Below are positions 19,891-27,990 of a DNA stretch of 28,158 nt, piece by piece (the stretch's first letter is position 1; each line of letters starts with the position of its first letter). Under the pieces are notes generated by a model that made no database searches, was not told the origin of the DNA, and was given only the letters and a program-made list of their open reading frames with translations. Origin of the DNA: Nemertoderma westbladi (lineage: Eukaryota; Xenacoelomorpha; Nemertodermatida; Nemertodermatidae); assembly GCA_032718475.1 (NCBI GenBank), contig JAUCBJ010005097.1, positions 1-28,158 on the forward strand, in the 5' to 3' direction. Made by a program: the position numbers and the translations under genes.

Positions 19891-19978
19891 TGCAATAACT
19901 CAGATTAAATGGAAAGAGTTAATCAATTGGATTTCAACCATCTTACGAACGAGATTAAGAGTCATCATCGCTATTGCA
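19891..19978. mobile_element. 87-bp TIR element, copy 2
   Basis: This 88-bp copy of 17674-17760 in the same orientation shares TGCAATAACTCAG, CATCTTACGAACGAGATTA and GAGTCATCATCGCTATTGCA, with substitutions between. Confidence 0.65.
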
Positions 19979-20170
19979 GTAGGCTTACCGTCAGACCGTA
20001 TTCAGGTATTGCAGCTATCATATCTGCAATTCTGCATATCACTGCTGCACTGTATCACATAAACATAAATCAATTTGTTATACAATAGGAGCAGAGTAAT
20101 TTTTAGTAGGCCTACTGCAGTACTGTAATGCTGCATTGCGGTTGCGGAGGACGTCTGGACCCTGGACACT

Positions 20171-20452
20171 GGTGCTTAGATCATAGATCGTTGCTTTTCC
20201 AGTTAACATTATTCCATTTTGTATAAAACAAGTTATGTGGTTGGAGAAAGCTGCTAAGGGCTGCTACTACAGTACTAAGCAGCAACCAATCACGTTAATC
20301 CTGTTTACTACTACTAGGATCGGCATGCTGCATTGCAGCTGCATTTTTAAGAATGCTGTGCCGGCTTGTCAACAAAATAATCCTGTTTAACACAGAGTCA
20401 ATGAGAATGGAATATTGCTAACATGAAAAAGTTCAGGTTAACATTATTCCAT
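20171..20452. repeat. Left arm of a large inverted repeat
   Basis: It starts GGTGCTTAGATC and includes CTTTTCCAGTTAACATTATT then CCATTTTGTATAAAACAAGT, GTGGTTGGAGAAA, AAGCAGCAACCAATCACGTT and GAAAAAGTTCAGGTTA. All recur inverted at 21645-21857. Relative to the right arm it carries a 71-bp insertion (20308-20378) between two copies of AATCCTGTTTA. The arms may be the ends of a DNA transposon with long inverted repeats. Confidence 0.85.
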
Positions 20453-20783
20453 ATCTCAGTATCTGCTGATCTGTATTCACTATTCTATTTATTACATTAA
20501 TTACATTAATTTGCTGGCCTTGTCTGTTTCATTATACAAGATATACCTTGCAGTCAGGCAGAACAATAGGTACAGCAAAGCAAATTATTAAGAATTGAAG
20601 CTGCAACAGTAATCAATCTACATTAGTAGCCAATACCTAATAGATAACAGGTTTTGTTAATTCAATACACTGACTGTCTGATACTTTAAGCTTTAAAGGG
20701 GCCTTATTATTTCTCATGGTAGTTACATGGGCTGATGGGAGCAGTAATGAGATGATTAAAAATTATTAAAAATTAATGACAGA

Positions 20784-20978
20784 ATGAGACGAGACGTAGT
20801 GGAATGTAATTTATGCGATAAGAAGTACACAACAACCTCTGCGTTATCGAACAGTCGAAGACACAAACAAAAATTTGATAAAAGGAGAACCGACAGCGAA
20901 ACTAAACCATTTCCACGTTGTCCAGCCTGCCAGCACTTCTTTCTGCTACTCGCGTGTCGGGAATGGATAGGACAGTAG
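20784..20978 (+). pseudogene. BED-type zinc-finger fragment, hAT transposase-like
   Basis: It encodes RRDVVECNLCDKKYTTTSAL then SNSRRHKQKF: Cys-x2-Cys, an aromatic Lys-Lys-Tyr, and an N-x-RRH motif in the style of BED fingers at the start of hAT transposases. The last zinc ligand is not clear and no catalytic domain follows. It lies inside the loop of the inverted repeat 20171-21857, which fits a decayed DNA transposon. Confidence 0.45.
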
Positions 20979-21185
20979 GCCTAGGATGTATAGCGTTTGC
21001 ACGGGTGTAATGTGTAAACACTACGCTGACAACCGGCAAGCACTGCCGACAACAGCAAATATGAAAATGTAACCTGAGTTCGTAACTCTCGTTTATTGTT
21101 TTTGTTAGACTAACCTCTGAACCTTCCACTGTAACCTGTTCCTTTCCCTCAATTAATAAATAACATTAATTAGCTTTAATAATGG

Positions 21186-21340
21186 TTGTCGGCGTTACGG
21201 CGTAGCATTTACACTCCGTTTGCAGGAAGTGGTTGGTATCATAAAAGTTGTGTGAATAAAACACAACACGAGTTTCGGGGTGATGAACTGATATGTGAGA
21301 CCTGCATTTTGCTCACATTGAATATTTACTACGTGGCAAG
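21186..21340 (+). pseudogene. PHD-finger-like fragment
   Basis: The stretch GWYHKSCVNKTQHEFRGDEL then ICETC has the W-x-H-x2-C ... C-x2-C spacing of the second half of a PHD finger. Upstream zinc ligands are absent in frame. PHD fingers occur in ORF1 of CR1/L2 LINEs and in host genes. It lies in the loop of the inverted repeat. Confidence 0.3.
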
Positions 21341-21644
21341 TACTTCAATGAGATATTGTATAAGTACAGTATGTTTATTACTAAACCAGACTTAACTATA
21401 AATATTTCATTTACAGTTCACATCATTGTAATTAAACTAATCCACTTATACTTCATACGGTTTTTTTCTTGTAAACTGCATATTTTGCCTGGTATTCGTA
21501 TTATACCATATAATATTCAGATATTATATGGCTTACCCTTACTCCAGTACTCGATTACTAACCAGCTAACTGACTAATACTACTGTACTAGCAGCTTAAT
21601 TATGCCTACTGCTGTACTGTACAGCTGTAATATCTGATTACTTT

Positions 21645-21857
21645 GGAATAATGGTAACCTGAACTTTTTGAAGTTAGCATTATTCCATTCTCATTGACTT
21701 CGTGTTAAACAGGATTTAACGTGATTGGTTGCTGCTTAGTAGCAGCGCAGCACCTACTGTGCTACTGACCTAGCTGGTTTCTCCAACCACATCACTTGTT
21801 TTATACAAAATGGAATAATGTTAACTGGAAAAGCCAAGACTGCACGATCTAAGCACC
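21645..21857. repeat. Right arm of the large inverted repeat
   Basis: This is the inverted match to 20171-20452 without the 71-bp insertion (empty site TAAACAGGATT at 21706-21716). The arms are about 1.2 kb apart. Confidence 0.85.
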
Positions 21858-21859
21858 CG

Positions 21860-22470
21860 TGACCCTGGACGTGCAGGCAGACAGGCAGAGGACGTCTGCA
21901 CGTGCACCATGACCAGCTGACCCTGGACGTCAGGCTGTCCTGCTGTCAGGACGTGGTAGGCAGTCGCAGTAGGCTGGTAGTGGGTAGGCCTACTACAGTA
22001 CTAGGCAGCTAGGGGTACCTGACTACTGTCTGACTGTAGGCCTACTACTTTACTACATAAGCAGACTAGTACGAGTACCGGTACCGCAGTAGGGTGTAGG
22101 GTAGGCTGGTAGGTGCGTGAGCGTGATACTGTCAGACTGTGGTAGCGGTAGGCCTACTCCTGTACTCCTGCCTGCCTGCTGTCCTGTCTGCCTGTCAGCG
22201 GCAGCCTGTCCTGTACTCTTCTCAGCTACCGGCACACTGGTAGGCCTACTGCTGTATTGCAGTATTGTATTTTTAAAACGAAATTGTGTTCATCAGCTGA
22301 TCAGTTTACAAGTTTAGGCAGTTAACCTAACCTACCTCCCACTCCCACCTGCCTACCAAAACGCAAAACCAAACTACCGGTACGTACAGGCAGACAGGCC
22401 TAGCAAACTCACATACTCAAACTTTCAGATACACTATACACATCAGTTCTGCAGTTTCTGTGTTTTGGGT
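21860..22470. other. Non-coding stretch rich in TAGGCCTAC and CTGCCTGTCTG words
   Basis: No genuine coding region was found. Five TAGGCCTA sites lie between 21985 and 22511, mixed with TACCGGTA-type palindromes and CAGACAGGCAG/CTGCCTGCCTG runs. Short open frames here are low-complexity. Confidence 0.55.
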
Positions 22471-22587
22471 CTGTCAGTCGGTGGGTACCGGCAACCTGTC
22501 CGGTAGGCCTAGTCCTAATCCAGTAATCCTACATACAGCAGTACAGACATAATGCAGTAATGCTGTAATGTCTGAATGTATCGTACC

Positions 22588-22758
22588 TGTCTGCCTGTAG
22601 CCCGGTTGTACCGTTTCGGTTTGTTTCCCCGACTGCAGGACTGCTGGCTCTGTATCACGAATACGCCTATCATGCTCTTTTACAAACATGATCATTTCTG
22701 GTTCTGCTAAGGGACCTAGCTGCCTAATGCTCCAGGAACCATTCGCCCATGCTGCCAT
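22588..22758 (-). CDS. Possible first coding exon of unknown gene
   Basis: The ATG at 22758 has an excellent animal start context (GTCGCCATGG). The reading starts MAAWANGSWSIRQLGPLAEP and continues through EMIMFVKEHDRRIRDTEP, with normal amino-acid balance, to a good donor (AGACAG|GTACGA, donor GT at 22586-22585). No domain is recognised and no second exon was found, so it may equally be chance or a transposon piece. Confidence 0.2.
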
Positions 22759-22772
22759 GGCGACATATTATG

Positions 22773-22925
22773 GAATTGGAATTGGAATTTTTTATTAGAC
22801 GTCAAATCAGCTAAAATTTACGCAATTAAAATATGAACATTGACGATAACATAATAAAATAGTTAACAGAACAACAAAAGTACCGACAAGCCAATGCAAA
22901 GACCTTTAATCAGATATATATTAAT
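22773..22925 (-). mobile_element. LINE 3' UTR and (AATTCC)n tail
   Basis: On the minus strand an AT-rich 3' UTR (ATTTTAGCTGATTTGACGTC, then TAATAAAAA) ends in AATTCCAATTCCAATTCC at 22790-22773, the short tandem tail seen on CR1/L2 LINEs. The upstream coding part is missing or lies beyond recognition. Confidence 0.6.
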
Positions 22926-23194
22926 TGTTCATTAAGCATCTGTACTGTACTGTATTGTATATTTATATAAAATATTGAAATATGTTACTGAAAATAAAAT
23001 GGTCCAATTTAAAATAGGATAGAAATGACTGTACTGTATGTTTATAAAAAGGAAAATATTTTAATATGTTACTGAACTGAACTTATCTGATTATGGCGAC
23101 AAAATCAAACATACAACCAAGACAATTCAAGTAGTGTTAAAAAAAAGTGCAAAATGTTAAAAATTATGATAAATTTGGTGTGAGATTTAGTTAT

Positions 23195-23370
23195 TTTGAG
23201 TGATACGATAAATGATTATTTTTAGTGATAAATGATTGTGTTTAGTGATAAGCAATTTTATTCAGTGATAAATCATTATTTTTAGTGGATTTGCAATGTT
23301 TTTTTAGTGATCAATGAATTATTTAGTGATCAGTTATTATTATTTTTGGTGATCCCGAGATTTCGTGATC
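23195..23370. repeat. Degenerate ~20-bp tandem repeat
   Basis: About eight units follow the pattern TTTAGTGATAAATGATTATT (TTTAGTGATNAATNATT), decaying to GGTGATCCCGAGATTTCGTGA at the end. The spacing varies from 16 to 24 bases. Confidence 0.75.
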
Positions 23371-23379
23371 CCTGAAGAA

Positions 23380-23440
23380 ATGCAATCCCGAAATACCGGG
23401 ATTAAAGAACAAAAATACCGGGATTATCGGGATTTTGGTT
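23380..23440. repeat. CGGGATT-rich direct and inverted repeats
   Basis: AATCCCG is followed within 20 bases by CGGGATT (stem of 7). AAATACCGGGATTA occurs twice, then ATCGGGATTTT. Such sequence is common near the ends of hAT-type elements, but no paired end was found. Confidence 0.4.
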
Positions 23441-23444
23441 AGGG

Positions 23445-24340
23445 CATTTCTACAGTCTTCTGACAGTAGCAATTTAATACATCGTGACCACAATATTCGT
23501 TTCATTAATAAAATGGCGAGTAAACCCGTGTCACAGAACACAGAGAAACACACAAATGCTTACCTGTTATTTAAAAATGATTAGAAATATACATATAAAA
23601 ACGTGCCAAGCGTTTATATCTTCTTCAGGCAAATAGATCTAATACACTACAATGCAACCGTTACTGAAAAAGCTAGCATTTACACATTATATACTTATTT
23701 TTGAATGCGGGTGCTGACCTTCATTCCTTGTAATAGGTTTATAAATTACAGAGAATTTAATTGGCTAAAACGCATAACAGTGTGCTGAGCTTGTATGCGT
23801 GAATGTGATTTAGAAAATTTTCGAAGTTTTATAAATTATTTGCATATTTTACTGTGAATACCAACCACCACCGATTTGATCGGATGAACTTATTAAACAC
23901 GTGAAGGGGGGTTACGACAAATAAGTCAGGCCAACACCATAAATGTAGTGTATTGTTCCGTTCCAAAATAAACCCATATAACCTTTATTTACAATATTTC
24001 GCAAACTTTGTTCAAATTTGCAGCTACAATAGGGAACTCGGTTTCTATTTTTTATTTTGGATATTTTTGTTCATATAGCCCTATTTACCAGTTTTAGCGG
24101 CACCAGTCTCTCAGTAGGCTGTAATTTCCTTGGAGTGTTCAAAACAATCATTTTATTTGTAATAATTGAAAAATATAACATTCTAATTATTGTAATTTAA
24201 TATATTTTTTTTTTGTTAATTGTTGTTGACTAGACCCAACCGTGGTGGTTGGGAGCTCACCTCCAGTGGGGGGTGTAGAAATACGTACTTTGACCGGGCG
24301 AGACAACAATCTTTACATAGAGTTCACTATGGTAATACGA
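23445..24340. other. Non-coding stretch without recognised genes
   Basis: The minus-strand text near 23580-23640 (CCTGAAGAAGATATAAACGC then TTGGCACG) is reminiscent of a retroelement end, but I could not confirm this. Nothing else was seen. Confidence 0.4.
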
Positions 24341-24350
24341 CATATTAAAA

Positions 24351-24437
24351 TGGAGGTTTGGGGAAGAGGGTGTTGGTGGGGTGGGTAGAGTAGTTGGAGG
24401 TTGGGGAAGAGGGTGTTGGTGGGGTGGGTAGAGTAGT
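24351..24437. repeat. G-rich 43/44-bp tandem duplication with quadruplex potential
   Basis: The two copies, 24351-24394 and 24395-24437, differ by one T. Each contains GGGGAAGAGGGTGTTGGTGG followed by GGTGGG, which fits four G-runs of at least 3 with loops of 7 or less on the plus strand. Confidence 0.9.
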
Positions 24438-24634
24438 ATAATTTTATACAATAGTAAACTACGGTTAATAGATAATAGTAGTAATGAATTACATCACATA
24501 GAATAATCAAAGCATTAAAGGAATTACTTTTTCAATTTTTATTTTTTTCACAGCTGCATTATTCCTGAAATTCTAAATCACCGGGATAAAACGTCCTCCC
24601 GGATTATCATACCAGCTCCTTCCACTCTGCCCCA

Positions 24635-26870
24635 CAATCCAGCCCCTTTTCTCCCCGTACTCCGTCCACTCTGCCCCACAATCCAGCCCCTTTTCTCCCC
24701 GTACTCCGTCCACTCTGCCCTACAATCCAGCCCCTTTTCTCCCCGTACTCCGTCCACTCTGCCCTACAATCCAGCCCCTTTTCTCCCCGTACTCCGTCCA
24801 CTCTGCCCTACCCTGTTCTCCCCGTACTCCGTCCACTCTGCCCTACCCTGTTCTCCCCGTACTCCGTCCACTCTGCCCTACAATCCAGCCCCTTTTCTCC
24901 CCGTACTCCGTCCACTCTGCCCTACAATCCAGCCCCTTTTCTCCCCGTACTCCGTCCACTCTGCCCTACCCTGTTCTCCCCGTACTCCGTCCACTCTGCC
25001 CTACAATCCAGCCCCTTTTCTCCCCGTACTCCGTCCACTCTGCCCTACAATCCAGCCCCTTTTCTCCCCGTACTCCGTCCACTCTGCCCTACAATCCAGC
25101 CCCTTTTCTCCCCGTACTCCGTCCACTCTGCCCTACCCTGTTCTCCCCGTACTCCTTCCACTCTGCCCTACCCTGTTCTCCCCGTACTCCGTCCACTCTG
25201 CCGTACCCTGTTCTCCCCGTACTCCGTCCACTCTGCCCTACCCTGTTCTCCCCGTACTCCGTCCACTCTGCCCTACCCTGTTCTCCCCGTACTCCGTCCA
25301 CTCTGCCCTACAATCCAGCCCCTTTTCTCCCCGTACTCCGTCCACTCTGCCCTACCCTGTTCTCCCCGTACTCCTTCCACTCTGCCGTACCCTGTTCTCC
25401 CCGTACTCCGTCCACTCTGCCCTACCCTGTTCTCCCCGTACTCCGTCCACTCTGCCCTACAATCCAGCCCCTTTTCTCCCCGTACTCCTTCCACTCTGCC
25501 CTACCCTGTTCTCCCCGTACTCCTTCCACTCTGCCCTACCCTGTTCTCCCCGTACTCCTTCCACTCTGCCCTACCCTGTTCTCCCCGTACTCCGTCCACT
25601 CTGCCCTACAATCCAGCCCCTTTTCTCCCCGTACTCCGTCCACTCTGCCCTACAATCCAGCCCCTTTTCTCCCCGTACTCCGTCCACTCTGCCCTACAAT
25701 CCAGCCCCTTTTCTCCCCGTACTCCGTCCACTCTGCCCTACCCTGTTCTCCCCGTACTCCGTCCACTCTGCCCTACCATGTTCTCCCCGTACTCCGTCCA
25801 CTCTGCCCTACAATCCAGCCCCTTTTCTCCCCGTACTCCGTCCACTCTGCCCTACCCTGTTCTCCCCGTACTCCGTCCACTCTGCCCTACCCTGTTCTCC
25901 CCGTACTCCGTCCACTCTGCCCTACAATCCAGCCCCTTTTCTCCCCGTACTCCGTCCACTCTGCCCTACAATCCAGCCCCTTTTCTCCCCGTACTCCGTC
26001 CACTCTGCCCTACAATCCAGCCCCTTTTCTCCCCGTACTCCGTCCACTCTGCCCTACCCTGTTCTCCCCGTACTCCTTCCACTCTGCCCTACCCTGTTCT
26101 CCCCGTACTCCGTCCACTCTGCCCTACCCTTTTCTTCCCGTACTCCGTCCACTCTGCCCTACCCTGTTCTCCCCGTACTCCGTCCACTCTGCCCTACAAT
26201 CCAGCCCCTTTTCTCCCCGTACTCCGTCCACTCTGCCCTACAATCCAGCCCCTTTTCTCCCCGTACTCCGTCCACTCTGCCCTACCCTGTTCTCCCCGTA
26301 CTCCGTCCACTCTGCCCTACCCTTTTCTTCCCGTACTCCGTCCACTCTGCCCTACCCTGTTCTCCCCGTACTCCGTCCACTCTGCCCTACAATCCAGCCC
26401 CTTTTCTCCCCGTACTCCGTCCACTCTGCCCTACAAGCCAGCCCCTTTTCTCCCCGTACTCCGTCCACTCTGCCCTACCCTGTTCTCCCCGTACTCCGTC
26501 CACTCTGCCCTACGCTTTTCTTCCCGTACTCCGTCCACTCTGCCCTACCCTGTTCTCCCCGTACTCCGTCCACTCTGCCCTACCCTTTTCTTCCCGTACT
26601 CCGTCCACTCTGCCCTACCCTTTTCTTCCCGTACTCCGTCCACTCTGCCCTACCCTGTTCTCCCCGTACTCCGTCCACTCTGCCCTACAATCCAGCCCCT
26701 TTTCTCCCCGTACTCCGTCCACTCTGCCCTACAATCCAGCCCCTTTTCTCCCCGTACTCCGTCCACTCTGCCCTACCCTGTTCTCCCCGTACTCCGTCCA
26801 CTCTGCCCTACCCTTTTCTTCCCGTACTCCGTCCACTCTGTTCTCCCCGTACTCCGTCCACTCTGCCCTA
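24635..26870. repeat. 2.2-kb minisatellite of 35-bp and 44-bp units
   Basis: The shared core is CTCCCCGTACTCCGTCCACT then CTGCCCTA. Three unit types occur. L (44 bp) starts CAATCCAGCCCCTTTT, S (35 bp) starts CCCTGTT, and T (35 bp) starts CCCTTTTCTTCCC. From 24635 the order is LLLL SS LL S LLL SSSSS L SSS L SSS LLL SS L SS LLL SS, then TSLLS TSLLS TST TSLLS T: 24 L, 27 S and 6 T, the last T shortened to 30 bp, plus a 30-bp partial S at 26841-26870. The plus strand is C-rich, so BAZ1A RNA (minus) would be G-rich. The 375-codon open frame on the plus strand exists only because the units lack stops. A partial L unit and a split unit continue to 26960. Confidence 0.97.
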
Positions 26871-26960
26871 CAATCCAGCCCCTGGAATGTATGAATTGCC
26901 CATAAATATATGAGCAGCCCCTGTTCTCCCCGTATTCCGTCCACTCTGCCCTACAATCCA
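26871..26960. repeat. Broken minisatellite units with a 31-bp insertion, touching the splice donor
   Basis: A partial L unit (CAATCCAGCCCCT, to 26883) is followed by 31 unrelated bases (26884-26914). After these CAGCCCCT is repeated (26876-26883 and 26915-26922) and the unit resumes with GTTCTCCCCGTATTCCGTCC through to CTACAATCC at 26959. Five bases later is the donor GT of the BAZ1A exon ending at 26966. Confidence 0.9.
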
Positions 26961-26965
26961 CTAAC

Positions 26966-27231
26966 CTTATCTTTCTCTACTCTCCTCTGTTCCTTCTCCA
27001 CTTGCGCTTTCCTCCGAATTTCCTCTATGGCCTGCTGTTTCTCTTTTAGAACGCGCTCTTTTTCCCGCTGTTTATTCTCGTACGCTAACTTCCTCCGTTC
27101 TTCATCAGACACCTTCCGTTCTTTATGCTCAAGAAGCTGCCTATTCTTGCTGTCCAGTTTTCCTGTATCCGGCTTAGGAGTTTCACTATCTTTCGTTTTG
27201 GTATTGTTTTGTTTCAGTGATTTTCCATTTT
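26966..27231 (-). CDS. baz1a: BAZ1A/ACF1-like gene, internal exon: charged coiled-coil segment
   Basis: Read on the minus strand, an acceptor (TTTCCCACAG) is followed by two bases that finish a split codon, 88 open codons, and a donor (AAG|GTTAGT) in phase 0. The peptide is polar at first (Asn, Thr, Lys, Pro) and then a run of Lys, Glu, Arg and Gln of coiled-coil type, ending VEKDK. The next exon at 9505 starts in phase 0 with EREAKREEKER, so the join continues the same charged helix. BAZ1A (ACF1), the large regulatory subunit of ISWI remodelers such as ACF and CHRAC, has such a helix just before its DDT domain. Low-complexity sequence makes the family assignment weaker than for the other exons; it rests on phase, order and strand. 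In-frame stops upstream show the exon does not extend past the acceptor. The donor abuts a large minisatellite. Confidence 0.72.
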
Positions 27232-27586
27232 CTGTGGGAAAGTTTGTTCAGTGCGTGAGTGAGGGTACCTTGGCCATTTAGTGGCGCACATTTCAACGGA
27301 ATATATTACTGTACTCCCTTATTTTTTTCCCATTGAGTCAGAGGCGTTTATTACCATATACATATGGTGTGAAATATATGTACGCCACGACATGTATGGA
27401 ATATTTATGTATAATTAATATTAAATTAAGATTAAGATTAAAAACAATGATTAAAAATTTAAAAGTAAAACCCTTAAAATCGTTGTGAGATTATTAGGTT
27501 GCACCGTCGGGGGGGTTTTAGGTTGTACACGGTTAGAGCGGTTTTAAGAAGGGAGGGTTGCGTGGTCCGGTTCTGTGGCTGCAGAA
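27232..27586. other. BAZ1A intron (upstream of exon 27231-26966)
   Basis: No coding region was recognised. It includes a small palindrome ACCATATACATATGGT near 27352 and AT-rich sequence to 27480. Confidence 0.5.
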
Positions 27587-27925
27587 TCACAGAGAACACA
27601 AAGGCAGGAGGGGAGACGCCTTCCAGCATTTCCTCTCACGACAAAACTTGTGGTGCGAACCGTTGCAGAGGAACTGAGCAGCCGCACGACGTCTGTGACC
27701 CCTTAGTCTGGTCAGTGTGATGGACGAGTCATCTTCAGCTGATGGGTTGTCCACAGCATTTAGGATCGCTGAGGAGGAGGCGTATTTACTAACGCCGCTC
27801 CACAGCATCCAGAAGAATGCACGGAACTTTTCGACATGAGGCAGTTTTCGTGCGTCCGCCGTATTTACCCCGAACACAGAGCAACCATAAGTTGCGGAGG
27901 GGACTACACTACAACCTGCGACCAC
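27587..27925 (-). mobile_element. Possible LINE C-terminal fragment
   Basis: The open stretch reads ATYGCSVFGVNTADARKL, VEKFRAFFWML, then VSKYASSSAILNAVDNPSAE. The YGC-x-VFG start, the KF-x-x-FF-x-ML block and the following KYASSSA-type block resemble the region after the RT palm in non-LTR elements. The match is by eye and weak. Confidence 0.35.
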
Positions 27926-27950
27926 AGGTTGTTTTTTTTCCCATCAAAAC

Positions 27951-27990
27951 CAGGGGCGGGTCCAGGAATTTGCTAAGGGAGGGGCTGAGG
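27951..27990 (+). mobile_element. hAT-like transposon terminal repeat, one end only
   Basis: CAGGGGCGGGTCCAGGAATT followed by TGCTAAGGGAGGGGCTGAGG closely resembles the widespread hAT terminus that starts CAGNGGCGGATCCAGGATTT. The other end is not in the window, so the 8-bp target duplication cannot be checked. Confidence 0.55.

Noticed and set aside
23565-23650. Penelope- or LTR-like end (CCTGAAGAAGATATAAACGC on the minus strand)
   Set aside because: The resemblance is by memory of a common retroelement word only. No adjoining coding blocks could be read.
24607-25494. Minus-strand open frames of EYGEKRGWIVGQSGRSTG type in the minisatellite
   Set aside because: These are translations of the same tandem units, with starts created by repeat variants.
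25778-26905. 375-codon plus-strand open frame rich in Pro and Ser
   Set aside because: It lies wholly inside the minisatellite. Units of 35 and 44 bp are both 2 modulo 3, so the same peptides recur in rotated frames, and no stop exists in the unit. There is no promoter, domain or codon signature.
24635-26960. CRISPR-like regular repeats
   Set aside because: The units are contiguous with no unique spacers, and the setting is an animal intron. It is a minisatellite.
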